The position numbers and the translations under genes were made by a program. Below the pieces are notes generated by a model that was not told the DNA's origin, made no database searches, and saw only the letters and a list, made by a program, of their open reading frames with translations. DNA of 64,000 bases, from assembly GCF_009720145.1 (NCBI RefSeq), contig NZ_CP046252.1:1984001-2048000 (forward strand), given 5' to 3'. Position 1 is the stretch's first letter; the number at the start of each line of letters is the position of its first letter. This DNA comes from Sphingobium sp. CAP-1. GTDB lineage: Bacteria > Pseudomonadota > Alphaproteobacteria > Sphingomonadales > Sphingomonadaceae. Shown here piece by piece: positions 27,265 through 39,317 of this stretch.

Positions 27265-29343
27265 TTAAAAGCGGAAACCGAGCGTGCCCATCAGGTTGCG
27301 CGGCGCGCCCATGAAGCAGTCGCCCCGCGCCAGGCAGGATGCATAATAGCGGTTGTCGAGTAGGTTGGTGGCGTTGAGCGCGAAGCGCCAGTTGTTCCAT
27401 TCGATCTCCGCCAGCGCGTCGACCGTGGTGCGGGCCGGGGTGACGATCGACCAGAGCGAACTGGTCGATATGCTCTTGCCGCTATAGACCACGCCCGCGC
27501 CCAGACGCAGTTGCGCGCCATCGGCGACGCCGAACGTCTTGGCCGACCAGACCGACGCGGTGTGGCGCGGCATATAGTCGAGGCTGGTGTTGGTTTCCGA
27601 CTTGAGCTTGTTATAGCCATAGTTGACGAGCAGTTCGAAATCGCCCGGCAGCGTGTGGCTCGCCTCCAGTTCGATACCCTTGGTCGTCAGTTCGCCGGAC
27701 TGGGTCGTCGCGCCGCTGGACAGATAGAGGACGCGGTTGCGTTCCTTGATGTGGAAGGCCGTGATCGTAATCAGCGTGTTGCGCTCCGGCTGCCACTTCA
27801 CCCCGGCTTCGAACTGGGTGCCGGTCTGCGGCTTGTAGGGATCGCCGCTGCTGCCATCGGCATTGGTGATCGACCCGGCGATCGGCAGGAAGCTTTCGGT
27901 ATAGCTGAAGAAGGGCGAGATGCCCGCGCCGATCTCGCCGATGATGCCGGCGCGGAAGGTGGTGGCGTTATCCTCCTGCCCCGACGATCCGGTGACATGG
28001 TCGCGGCGGGCGCCCAGCACCACCGAAACGCGGTCGAAGAAGCGGATCTGGTCCTGTAGATAGACGCCGAGCTGCTTCTGGGAGTCATAGGCGAAGGGGC
28101 CGGTCGGCTCATAGGTCGCCAGCGCATCCTGATCGATGTCGTAGAGGTCGATCGTCTCATAGCCGCCGGCGTAACGCTTGCCGACCTTGTTCCAGCTATA
28201 GTCGATGCCGACGAGCAGCTTATGTTCGATGGCATCGCCAGTGTTGAATTTGAATTGCAGATTATTGTCGGTCGAAAAGACGTTCATCGTCGCGTCGCTG
28301 GCATCGGCATAGAGGCCGATGGTGCGGCCATCGGCCGCATAGGGGTTGGTCGGATTGCTGTAGCTGTTGGTATAATGGGTCTTATATTCCAGGTCGCTGT
28401 CGATATAGCGCGCCTTGAGGCTGAGCTTGACGCTGTCCGAGAAGGCATGGGTCACGGACGCGCCACCCTGCAAGGAGCGGCCGGCATAGCGATCCCAGCC
28501 GGGCTTGCCGACGAACGCATATTGGCCGAGCGTGCCGGTCGGATTGGCGGTGTTCGGGCGGAAGGTGCCGACGATCGGCAGGAATTGGGAGGTCGAACCG
28601 GTATCATCCTCCTGATAGAGGCCGGTCAGCACCACATCGGTATCGGGCGTCGGCTGCCAGCGGATCGACGGCGCGAACATCACCCGGTCGTCGGGCACAT
28701 GATCGACATAGGTGTCGGCGTCGCGCACCCGGCCGACCAGACGCACCGCCAGCGTGTCGGCGAGCGCGACATTGATGTCGCCCATCGCTTCCTTGCGGTC
28801 ATAGCTGCCATAGACGAGGTTGAATTCGCCGCCGGTGCGGAACTCCGGCGTCTTGGTGACGAGGTTGACCAGGCCGCCGATCGACCCCTGACCGAACAGC
28901 ACCGACGCCGGGCCGCGCACGATTTCCACGCGGGAGAAATTATAGGGGTCCGACGTGATGCTGGCATAATAGCTGAAAATGTCGCGCATCCCGTCGCGGA
29001 ACTGCAACGCATCGAGGTCGCGTACGGTGAAGCCATCGACACGGGTGTCGCGGCCATAGGGGTTGGCCAGCACGCCGGCGGCATATTTGACCGTGTCGCT
29101 GATGCTGATCGCACCCTGCGACAGATATTGGTCGGCGGTGATGACGGTGATGGGCTGCGGCGTTTCGATCAGCAGCGTGTCGGTCTTGGTGCCGGCAAAC
29201 TGGGTCGCGGTGACGAGAATCGTGTCCTGCGCCTGATCGGCGGCGGCGGCATCGGCGGCGGGAATTTCGTCCGCCGCATAGGCGGCCGGATGGCCGAGCG
29301 CGATGACCGCCGCACTGCCCAAAGCGATCCATTTAACCTTCAT
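27265..29343 (-). CDS. TonB-dependent siderophore-type receptor
   Basis: A 692-residue receptor of the siderophore class: signal peptide ending AAYAAD, DTILVTATQFAGTKTDT, plug motifs RVEIVRGPASVLFGQGSIGG and GMRDIFSYY, and the C-terminal ASCLARGDCFMGAPRN then GFRF. The Cys pair and 'GxPR' near the end are characteristic of FhuA/FecA-like receptors in this phylum. The start Met at 29343 has an AAGGGG site at good spacing; 29346 (double Met) is equally possible. A Fur-like box lies about 50 bases upstream, suggesting iron control. Confidence 0.9.
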   Translation of the reverse strand: MKVKWIALGSAAVIALGHPAAYAADEIPAADAAAADQAQDTILVTATQFAGTKTDTLLIETPQPITVITADQYLSQGAISISDTVKYAAGVLANPYGRDTRVDGFTVRDLDALQFRDGMRDIFSYYASITSDPYNFSRVEIVRGPASVLFGQGSIGGLVNLVTKTPEFRTGGEFNLVYGSYDRKEAMGDINVALADTLAVRLVGRVRDADTYVDHVPDDRVMFAPSIRWQPTPDTDVVLTGLYQEDDTGSTSQFLPIVGTFRPNTANPTGTLGQYAFVGKPGWDRYAGRSLQGGASVTHAFSDSVKLSLKARYIDSDLEYKTHYTNSYSNPTNPYAADGRTIGLYADASDATMNVFSTDNNLQFKFNTGDAIEHKLLVGIDYSWNKVGKRYAGGYETIDLYDIDQDALATYEPTGPFAYDSQKQLGVYLQDQIRFFDRVSVVLGARRDHVTGSSGQEDNATTFRAGIIGEIGAGISPFFSYTESFLPIAGSITNADGSSGDPYKPQTGTQFEAGVKWQPERNTLITITAFHIKERNRVLYLSSGATTQSGELTTKGIELEASHTLPGDFELLVNYGYNKLKSETNTSLDYMPRHTASVWSAKTFGVADGAQLRLGAGVVYSGKSISTSSLWSIVTPARTTVDALAEIEWNNWRFALNATNLLDNRYYASCLARGDCFMGAPRNLMGTLGFRF

Positions 29344-29377
29344 CATTAGCCCCTTTTCTGATCTGTTGCGGGGCGGC

Positions 29378-29405
29378 TGATAACGACAATGCGAATCACT
29401 ATCAA
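29378..29405 (-). promoter_or_regulatory. Possible Fur-box upstream of siderophore receptor
   Basis: The AT-rich stretch from TGATAACGACAA into TGCGAATCACTATCAA resembles alphaproteobacterial Fur/iron boxes (GATAATGATTATC-like, degenerate). It sits 35-60 bases upstream of the receptor start in an otherwise GC-rich gap. By-eye match only. Confidence 0.4.
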
Positions 29406-29553
29406 TTAAATTGCGCAATTGTTCCTGTGCGGGGCGCCGACGCGTATCGGCCCGGCCCAGCTATGGCGCCATGGCGTGGGTGGATGGGATCGACCGATTC
29501 ATGCCTGGCCGCGACCGTGCCGGCCCCGGCGACGCGATGCTTTTACCCGCCGG

Positions 29554-30276
29554 TCAGCCCCGCCAGGCGCAGGGCACGATGCTGGCCGGATCGGGCCGCG
29601 CGGCGATGCGGCGGAAGCGGGCGAGATAGCCGCCGGCGGTGGGCTTGGGGATCAGTTGCTCCATGCGAAAGCCCATCGCCGCCAGTTCGCAGGCGAGCAG
29701 GCGCGGCGGCGTGCCATGCTGGTCGGTGGGCCGGTTGGCGTCGACGACGATCAGTTCGCCATCCTTTTTGAGCGCGGGGCTGAGATGCCAGAGAAAGGCG
29801 TAAGGCTCTGCAATTTCATGATACATATGGACCATGAGGATGCGGTCGAAACTGTTTTCGGGCAGCCTTGGATCTTCGGGCGCGCCCAGCTTGACGCTGA
29901 CATTATCCCATTGTTCGCGGGTGATGCGGCGCGACAGCGCCTCGATCACTTCGGGCAATATATCTTCGGCCAGCACCCGCCCGTCCGCGCCCACCCGTTT
30001 GGCGAGGCGCACGGTATAATAGCCTTCGCCCGCGCCAATGTCCGCCACGGTCATGCCGGGACGGATGCCCGCCCGGTCCATGATATCCTCCGCCTCATTG
30101 ACGCGGTCGCGCGCCTCCTCGCTCGACCAGCGGGTCGACACGATCGGCGCGACCGGGCGGTCGGCGCGCGGGAAATCCCGCGCGGCGGCCGGGCGATCGG
30201 CCTGCTTGCCGCCGCCCAGCCGATCGCAGCCGGCGAGCAGGAGCAACGCCCCCGCCATCGCCGCCCGTGCGATCAT
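29554..30276 (-). CDS. Lipoprotein with class I SAM-methyltransferase domain
   Basis: A 240-residue protein. The first 17 residues form a lipoprotein signal with lipobox LLAGC (Cys17), yet the rest is a class I methyltransferase: TVADIGAGEGYYTVRLAKRV (motif I), LPENSFDRILMVHMYHEI (motif post-II) and ELIVVDANR. If the signal is used, the domain would sit in the periplasm, where SAM is not expected; this is odd but such proteins recur in Sphingomonads and Caulobacter relatives. It is directly behind prfB (stop overlaps its start), which might hint at a release-factor-related methylation, but PrmC-type NPPY is absent. Confidence 0.8.
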   Translation of the reverse strand: MIARAAMAGALLLLAGCDRLGGGKQADRPAAARDFPRADRPVAPIVSTRWSSEEARDRVNEAEDIMDRAGIRPGMTVADIGAGEGYYTVRLAKRVGADGRVLAEDILPEVIEALSRRITREQWDNVSVKLGAPEDPRLPENSFDRILMVHMYHEIAEPYAFLWHLSPALKKDGELIVVDANRPTDQHGTPPRLLACELAAMGFRMEQLIPKPTAGGYLARFRRIAARPDPASIVPCAWRG

Positions 30277-31403
30277 CAGTCGACATCCTCCACATCGACC
30301 GATTCGCCCGTCACCTTCTGCGACAGGGCGGCGGCCATGAAGGGATCGAGCGCGCCATCCAGCACGTCGTCGGGTGAGGTGGAGGTGACGCCGGTGCGCA
30401 GATCCTTCACCAACTGATAGGGCTGGAGAACGTAGGAGCGGATCTGGTGGCCCCAGCCAATCTCGGTCTTGGCCTGATAGTCGCTCGACGCCGCTTCCTC
30501 GCGCTTGCGCAGTTCCGCTTCGTAGAGGCGGGCTTTCAGCATGTTCATCGCGGTCGCGCGGTTCTTGTGCTGGGACCGGTCATTTTGCGACGCGACGATG
30601 ATGCCCGACGGGACGTGGGTGATGCGGACCGCCGAGTCGGTGGTGTTGACGTGCTGCCCGCCCGCGCCCGATGCGCGATAGGTGTCGATCTTGAGGTCGC
30701 TTTCCTTGACCTCGATATCGATATTGTCGTCGATCACCGGATAGACCCAGACCGACGAGAAGCTGGTGTGGCGGCGCGCCGCGCTGTCATAGGGGCTGAT
30801 GCGGACCAGGCGGTGAACGCCGCTTTCGGTCTTGGCATAGCCATAGGCGTTCTCGCCCTTGATGAGGAAAGTGGCGGACTTGATGCCCGCGGTTTCGCCC
30901 GCCTGATAATCGACCAGATCGACCTTGTAGCCGCGCCGTTCGGCCCAGCGGCGATACATGCGCGACAGGATTTCGGCCCAGTCCTGGCTTTCGGTGCCGC
31001 CCGCGCCGGCATGGATTTCCAGATAGGTGTCGCTGGCGTCGGCCTCGCCCGCCAGCAGCGCCTTGATCTTGTCCTCGTCCGCACGCTCGGCCAGCGCCTT
31101 CAGGGCGGCGATGGCCTCAGTGACCATATCCTCGTCGCCTTCGGCCTCGGCCATCTCGATCAGTTCGGCATTGTCGGTCTTTTCGCCCTCGATCGAACGG
31201 GTCGCGCCGATCGCGCTGTCCAGCCGGGTGCGCTCGCGCATGACTTCCTGCGCCAGCTTGGCATTGTCCCACAAAGTCGGGTCCTCGACGCGCGCGTTCA
31301 GCTCGTCCAGCCGGCGCAGCGCACGGTCCCAGTCGAGGAAGCGGCGCAGCAGGTCCAGCGCGGCGTCGATACGGTCGATATATTGCTGCGCTTCGGCGCG
31401 CAT
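30276..31403 (-). CDS. prfB: Peptide chain release factor 2
   Basis: A 375-residue RF2 that releases peptides at UGA and UAA. The catalytic GGQ is in GAGGQHVNTTDSAVRITH, and the stop-recognition region reads RISPYDSAARRHTSF, where the SPF tripeptide of E. coli is SPY. The reading frame is continuous through LRRFLDWD, the place where many bacteria have the UGA +1 frameshift; so autoregulation by frameshifting is absent here. Upstream on the same strand lies mrcA, a common alphaproteobacterial neighbour, here separated by a DUF2147 gene on the plus strand. Confidence 0.95.
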   Translation of the reverse strand: MRAEAQQYIDRIDAALDLLRRFLDWDRALRRLDELNARVEDPTLWDNAKLAQEVMRERTRLDSAIGATRSIEGEKTDNAELIEMAEAEGDEDMVTEAIAALKALAERADEDKIKALLAGEADASDTYLEIHAGAGGTESQDWAEILSRMYRRWAERRGYKVDLVDYQAGETAGIKSATFLIKGENAYGYAKTESGVHRLVRISPYDSAARRHTSFSSVWVYPVIDDNIDIEVKESDLKIDTYRASGAGGQHVNTTDSAVRITHVPSGIIVASQNDRSQHKNRATAMNMLKARLYEAELRKREEAASSDYQAKTEIGWGHQIRSYVLQPYQLVKDLRTGVTSTSPDDVLDGALDPFMAAALSQKVTGESVDVEDVD

Positions 31404-31569
31404 GGGAAGTCTCCAAAACTGTCTTGGCGCCGCAACGCATCAAGTGATCGCCCCTATCCGAGCATGGCGTTTTTGGGAAGATCAATCCGATCCTGCCATC
31501 CGGCGGGCATTGCCAGACGCCCGGCCGCGGCTTACGCTCACGACAGACCCCATGTTCGGAGCGCAGGGC

Positions 31570-31992
31570 ATGAACCGCAATATCCTGTCGGCCTGCCTTC
31601 TTGGACTATCGGCACTGGCCGTCGCCGGGCCTGCACTGGCGGCGGACAAGCCGGCGCCCTCCTTCGGGATCTGGTCCAATCCGAAAGGCAGCGTCCATGT
31701 CCGCGCCCAGCCATGCGGCCGGAATATGTGCGGCGTGGTGATATGGGCCAGTGACAAGGCAAAAGCGGACGCCGCGCGCGGCGGCACGGCCCAACTGGTC
31801 GGGGCCGCATTGTTCCGGGATTTCAAACCGGCCGGGACGGACATCTGGCGCGGCAAGGTTTTCGTGCCCGACATCGGCAAGACCTTTTCCGGCACGATCA
31901 CCCTGATCGACAAGGATCATCTGGAAGGCAAGGGATGCCTGCTCGGCGGCCTTGGCTGCAAATCGCAAATCTGGTCGCGCATCGGCGCCTGA
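31570..31992 (+). CDS. DUF2147 exported protein
   Basis: A 140-residue protein with signal peptide (MNRNILSACLL..., ending ALAAD) and a DUF2147 lipocalin-like domain: GIWSNPKGSVHVRAQPCG, MCGVVIWAS, GTDIWRGKVFVPDIGKTFSG and a C-terminal GCLLGGLGCKSQIWSRI. The Cys residues probably form disulfides. The ATG at 31570 follows GGAG at 31558. Function of the family is unknown. It is a lone plus-strand gene convergent with mrcA. Confidence 0.82.
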   Translation: MNRNILSACLLGLSALAVAGPALAADKPAPSFGIWSNPKGSVHVRAQPCGRNMCGVVIWASDKAKADAARGGTAQLVGAALFRDFKPAGTDIWRGKVFVPDIGKTFSGTITLIDKDHLEGKGCLLGGLGCKSQIWSRIGA

Positions 31993-32028
31993 TACGGCCT
32001 GCCCGACCGCCCCGATACATCCCGCCCG

Positions 32029-34572
32029 CTAATAGATCCCGCCCTGTCCTTCCAGGAAATCGGCGTCGGTGCGGCGGCGGCCGGTCGATACGGCGCGGCT
32101 GGCGCGGGCGGCCGCGACCTTGGCCTGCTCCTCGGCTTCTTCCTTGCGGATCGACCGGCGCGGTTCGGATTCGGGCTTGAACGCTTCCCAGATCACCGCC
32201 GGCTTGGGATCGGTGCCGGGCCATGCGCCATAGACGCGCTTGCCCGAACGGCGGTCGATCGCGACCATGCGGATGCCGGCGGGGGCGACGAAGGGCGTTT
32301 TGGGCATGGTTTCCAGCACCGGCGCCATCGCCGCCTTCCAGATCGGCGCGGCGATGCGGCCGCCCTGCGCCCAGCCGCCCAGGCTGCGCGGCTGATCATA
32401 GCCGATATAGACGCCCGCGACGAGATCGGGCGACCCGCCGACGAACCACACATTGGTCGGGCCGTTGGTGGTGCCGGTCTTGCCGAACAGCGGGCGCCCC
32501 AAATCCGCCAGGACCGTCGCGGTGCCGCGCTGGACCACGCCTTCGGTGATATGGACCACCTGATAGGCGGTCATCGGGTTCATCACCTGCCGCCCTTCAA
32601 AGCCGAAGCGGGGCATCGGCTTGCCGTCCCAATTGGCCATGTTGCAGCCTTCGCACGGGCGCCAGCGTTCGGGCCAGATCACCTTGCCGCGCCGGTCCTG
32701 CACATAGTCCATCAGCTTGGCCGGCATCTGCCGGCCCTGATTGGCGAGCGTCGCATAGGCGTTGACCATCCGCTCCACCGTCGTCTCGCCCGCGCCCAGC
32801 GCGAAGGAGAGATAGGGCTGATAGTCGCCAATCCCCATATTCCTGATCGTCCGCACGACCCGGTCCATGCCGGTCTGGCTGGCGGCGCGCACGGTCATCA
32901 GGTTGCGCGATTGCTCCACGCCCCAGCGCATCGTCTGCGGCCCGGCGGACCCGCCGGAGAAGTTGCGGAAGCATTTCTGGCCCAGACCCGCGCCCTGATA
33001 GACGCACAGGGGACCATCCACGATGATCGACGCCGGGGTCATGCCATTGTCCAGCGCGGCGGCGTAGACGAAGGGCTTGATCGTCGATCCGGGCTGGCGC
33101 AGCGCCTGGGTCGCGCGATTGTAGGAGGAGAGGCGCGAATCAAAGCCGCCCTGCATCGCCCGGACGCGCGCGGTGTGGACTTCCTCCACCATCATGCCGC
33201 CCGATACTTCGGGGATGTTGCGTAGCGCCCAGTTCGCGCCGTTGCGGGCGACGACGATCAGGTCGCCGGCTTTCAGCGCGGCAAAGGCCGGGCCGCCGGT
33301 CTTGCGATAGGGAGTCTGCGCCGCGTCGGCGGGCAAGGTGCCGGTGCTGCCGTCGGCAAAGCCGATCTGCGCGTCGGACGCCGACCGGCTGATGACCGCG
33401 GCGACGCGCCAACCGGCGTAATCGACGCTGATATAGCTGGCGGCCAGTTCCCGCTCCCAGCCATTGTCCGGGTTGATATGGCCGACCGGGCCGGACCAGC
33501 CCTTGCCCGCGTCGAACCGCAACAGGCCGCCCCGCAGCGCGTCCTGCGTCTTTTCCTGAACCACGGGATCATAGGGGCTGCGCACCCACAGGCCGCCGGC
33601 ATAGACGCTGTTGGGGCCGTCCGTTGCCTTTTCGCCGAACTGCTGGATCAGGCGGCGACGCACCTCTTCCATATAATAGCCGCCGGCGCGGGCGTCGAAG
33701 CTGGAGCCATGCGCGGCGACGGTGCCGAGCGGCTGGGCGATCGCCGCGTCGCGCTGGGCGGCGGTGATCCAGCCATTCTTCTCCATTTCGCCCAGCGCCC
33801 AGTTGCGACGGTCGATCGCGCGTTCATGGCCGGTGGGGCTTTCCGGGCGATAATTGGCCGGTCCCTTGGGCAGGATGGCGAGATAGCCCATTTCCGGCAA
33901 CGTCAGGTCGGCGACATCCTTGTCGAAATAGGCGCGCGCCGCCGCCTGCACGCCATAGGCGTTCCGGCCGAGGAAAATCTGGTTGAGATAGAGTTCGAGG
34001 ATCTGCTGCTTGCTCAGCACAATTTCCATGCGCCAGGCCAGGATCATCTCCTTCATCTTGCGGGTCGGCGAATATTCGTCGCCGATCAGCAGATTTTTCG
34101 CCACCTGCTGGGTGATGGTGGAGCCGCCCTTGGCGCGCTGGCCCGACCCCAGCTTGCTGGCATAGTCGAACACCGCGCCGGCGAACCCCGGAATATCGAC
34201 GCCATGATGTTCGAAGAAGGTCTTGTCCTCCGCCGCCAGATAGGCGCGGATCAGCAGAGGCGGATAGTCGCTATATTCAAGCTGCACACGCCGTTCGCGG
34301 GCATAGCTGTGGACCGGCTGGCCGTTGATGTCGCGCACCATGGTCGGCAGCGGCGGCTCATATTCCAGCAGGGTCGCCGCATCGGGCAGGCCGCGCGCGA
34401 AAATCAGCCAGAACAGCGCGCAGAACAGCAGGAAGCCGCCCAGCAGGATCGATGTCCAGCGGAACCAGCGGCGCTGCCACAGGGGGCGCAGGCGTCCCAG
34501 CAAGCCCCCGGCGTCGCGGCGCAGGCGATAGGCGATGGACGTGTGGGCGGTATCGGAACGGGCCTCTTCCAT
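32029..34572 (-). CDS. mrcA: Penicillin-binding protein 1A
   Basis: An 847-residue class A PBP. A short cytoplasmic tail is followed by one membrane anchor (about residues 40-60). The transglycosylase domain has AAEDKTFFEHHGVD (catalytic Glu), KGGSTITQQVAKNL and RKMKEMILAW. An OB-like insert follows. The transpeptidase has GSTIKPFVYAAAL (SxxK serine), SRNLM (SxN) and FGKTGTTNGPTNVWFVG (KTG). It polymerises and cross-links peptidoglycan. It lies 68 bases downstream of amiC on the same strand. Confidence 0.95.
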   Translation of the reverse strand: MEEARSDTAHTSIAYRLRRDAGGLLGRLRPLWQRRWFRWTSILLGGFLLFCALFWLIFARGLPDAATLLEYEPPLPTMVRDINGQPVHSYARERRVQLEYSDYPPLLIRAYLAAEDKTFFEHHGVDIPGFAGAVFDYASKLGSGQRAKGGSTITQQVAKNLLIGDEYSPTRKMKEMILAWRMEIVLSKQQILELYLNQIFLGRNAYGVQAAARAYFDKDVADLTLPEMGYLAILPKGPANYRPESPTGHERAIDRRNWALGEMEKNGWITAAQRDAAIAQPLGTVAAHGSSFDARAGGYYMEEVRRRLIQQFGEKATDGPNSVYAGGLWVRSPYDPVVQEKTQDALRGGLLRFDAGKGWSGPVGHINPDNGWERELAASYISVDYAGWRVAAVISRSASDAQIGFADGSTGTLPADAAQTPYRKTGGPAFAALKAGDLIVVARNGANWALRNIPEVSGGMMVEEVHTARVRAMQGGFDSRLSSYNRATQALRQPGSTIKPFVYAAALDNGMTPASIIVDGPLCVYQGAGLGQKCFRNFSGGSAGPQTMRWGVEQSRNLMTVRAASQTGMDRVVRTIRNMGIGDYQPYLSFALGAGETTVERMVNAYATLANQGRQMPAKLMDYVQDRRGKVIWPERWRPCEGCNMANWDGKPMPRFGFEGRQVMNPMTAYQVVHITEGVVQRGTATVLADLGRPLFGKTGTTNGPTNVWFVGGSPDLVAGVYIGYDQPRSLGGWAQGGRIAAPIWKAAMAPVLETMPKTPFVAPAGIRMVAIDRRSGKRVYGAWPGTDPKPAVIWEAFKPESEPRRSIRKEEAEEQAKVAAARASRAVSTGRRRTDADFLEGQGGIY

Positions 34573-34640
34573 GGGAAAGAGGCTCTAGGGTCAAATCGCG
34601 GCCAAGGCCAGTGGCTATAGTTTCAAGTCGGCGCTTCCGT

Positions 34641-35918
34641 TCATCCCCCCGCCGCCGCGCCGCGCATCGCCAGCTTGCGGGCGAAATGCACTTCGATCGC
34701 GCGGGCGACGCCGCGGGCGATCTTGCCCTGCCCCTCGCGCGAGGCAAGGAAGGCGGCATCGTCGGCATTGCTGATATAGCCGGTTTCGAACAGCACGGAG
34801 GGTGTGTCCGGCGCCTTCAGCACCATCAGCGAGGCGAAACGGTGATAGGTGCTGCGGAACGGCACGAAGGGCGCGGCCTCCCGTTGCAGCAGCCGGGCGA
34901 AATTGGCCGAAATGTTCATCGATTCGCGCTGGGTCAGGTCGATCAGGATCGAGGAGACATCCCCCGACTGGCCGCCAAGGTTCACGCCGTTGATGATGTC
35001 GGCCTTATTCTCCCGCGCGGCGAGCCGCGCGGCTTCCCGGTCGGACGCGGTTTCGGACAATGTGTAGACGGTCGCGCCATGCGCCTCCGCATTTTCCGCC
35101 GCGTCGGCATGGACCGAGATGAACAGGTCCGCCCCCAGCTTGCGGGCGATGCCATAGCGTTCCTGAAGGACCAGGAATTTGTCGTCGTCGCGGGTCAGCG
35201 CCACGCGGACGCGGCCGGATTTCACCAACTGGTCGCGAATCGCCTGGGCGATGGCCAGCGTCACATCCTTTTCGCGCTTGCCATTATCCTTGTTGATCGC
35301 GCCGGGATCATGGCCGCCATGGCCGGCGTCGATCACCACCAGTGGCCGCGCGCCATCCTGCGCGCCTTCGACCGGGGGCAGCGCGATGCCGCGCGCGGCG
35401 GCCGGGATCGGCACGGTGATGGAATGGATGCGCCTTTGCGGACGGGCCGCCATGTCGGCCGGCGCGTCGAACCGGGTGCGTCCCCGGCCGACTTCGGTGC
35501 GGAAACGGCCGTCGGTCACGCCTTGCAGCGAAAAGCTGAGCGATTTGCCATCGGCGGCGATTTGCGGATCGCCCAGTGTCGCGGGACCGGCGAGGTCCAG
35601 CACGACGCGCGCGGTGTCGCCGGTCAACTGCCCCTGCCGCACGGCCGCGATATGGCCCCGGCCCGGCGTGAACTGGCCCCGCCCCATCCGCGCGCCATCA
35701 ATGTCGAGCGCGATCCGGCGCGGCGCATCCAGCAGGAAGGCGGACGCACCATTCACCCGGTCGTCGAACCGCACGACGACATGATCGTCCTGCACATCGA
35801 CGCCGGCTATGCCGCCTGCGCTTCCCGGCGCGGCGATAATCATGCCTGCCAGGGCAATGCCTTGGAACATGCGCCGCTTGTGCAGCCCATGGACCGTGGC
35901 CGTCCAGCCAAATTTCAT
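34641..35918 (-). CDS. amiC: N-acetylmuramoyl-L-alanine amidase (AmiC type)
   Basis: A 425-residue amidase: signal region with IALAGMIIAAPGSAGG, an N-terminal AMIN domain (about 40-150) that places it at the septum, and a C-terminal Amidase_3 domain with zinc motifs VIDAGHGGHDPGA (His), the Glu in REKDVTLAIA, FISVHADA (His) and the catalytic Glu of VLFETGYISN. It cuts septal peptidoglycan for daughter-cell separation. Divergent from rne. Confidence 0.93.
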   Translation of the reverse strand: MKFGWTATVHGLHKRRMFQGIALAGMIIAAPGSAGGIAGVDVQDDHVVVRFDDRVNGASAFLLDAPRRIALDIDGARMGRGQFTPGRGHIAAVRQGQLTGDTARVVLDLAGPATLGDPQIAADGKSLSFSLQGVTDGRFRTEVGRGRTRFDAPADMAARPQRRIHSITVPIPAAARGIALPPVEGAQDGARPLVVIDAGHGGHDPGAINKDNGKREKDVTLAIAQAIRDQLVKSGRVRVALTRDDDKFLVLQERYGIARKLGADLFISVHADAAENAEAHGATVYTLSETASDREAARLAARENKADIINGVNLGGQSGDVSSILIDLTQRESMNISANFARLLQREAAPFVPFRSTYHRFASLMVLKAPDTPSVLFETGYISNADDAAFLASREGQGKIARGVARAIEVHFARKLAMRGAAAGG

Positions 35919-36442
35919 GACGATGATCCGTCTTGAGCGTCCCCACGCTGAATCCCGGATTAAGCATTGCCGGTGTGAGTCGCGTAAAATGAGACGGTTA
36001 ACGACGCCTTCAGCATGAAAGGCCCGGCAAATGCGATTGCCATAGATTCGACATAATATTTCGCGCAGCCGTTGCCCCTATGGTATTTGGCTGCTACCCA
36101 TTCATATTCCTGACAGGTCCGCTTATGTGAAGGCGGCCTTTCGGGGCAATGAGATAGACATCGGCCGGCGCGGGATCGCACCCCTGCCGATGACGCAAAC
36201 AGGTTGACGCTGCATGAGGCATGAATTTCCATCCACGCTTGCCCCGGTAACGGGCGTAGCGGCGTGGGTGGTGCGGCCCGGCACATTGTCCGGCCCTGCC
36301 GACGCAGCAGACGCGCATATTTTCCTTGAAACCCGGACGATGCCGACCGCCGCGCCCTTACCGGCGCGCGCCCGGCCGTCCCATCACTATCGCGTGGAAG
36401 CGCGGCCCCGTGCCGCTGCCCGTCCACGCCGGAGATTAATAC
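35919..36442. promoter_or_regulatory. Divergent amiC/rne region with long rne leader
   Basis: A 524-base gap between the two divergent starts. No ORF here looks like a protein: the frames lack recognisable domains. The first 150 bases next to amiC are AT-richer (36043-36062 region reads ATAGATTCGACATAATATTT) and probably hold promoters. The remaining ~350 bases would be an rne 5' leader; in other bacteria such leaders mediate RNase E autoregulation. A GGAG site stands eight bases before the rne ATG. No clean terminator or known riboswitch was recognised. Confidence 0.5.
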
Positions 36443-39094
<2,652 letters not shown>

Positions 39095-39120
39095 GCCGGA
39101 ACGCATCGCAGAATGAACAG

Positions 39121-39165
39121 GCGCCGCTGCACTCCGGGTTTCGACCGGCGCGCAGCGGCGCTTTT
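39121..39165 (+). terminator. Rho-independent terminator of rne
   Basis: GCGCCGCTGC (39121-39130) and GCAGCGGCGC (39152-39161) pair perfectly over ten bases, with a loop of 21 bases, then TTTT. It lies 27 bases behind the rne stop. Confidence 0.8.
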
Positions 39166-39317
39166 CATTGGCCTGATTCAGGTCGGATGGACCATCGGAT
39201 GACCCGCAAATCACGGCACATGAAAGACGATGGGCGACGCTTCACCCGCCGTTCAGCGCCGCGCGGGCATGACGCAAGCGTGCCAGCCTGCCCCTCCCCT
39301 TGCCACGGTCCTGCCTG

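Noticed and set aside
31300..31403. Programmed frameshift in prfB
   Set aside because: The frame is continuous from ATG to stop with no in-frame UGA near codon 25.
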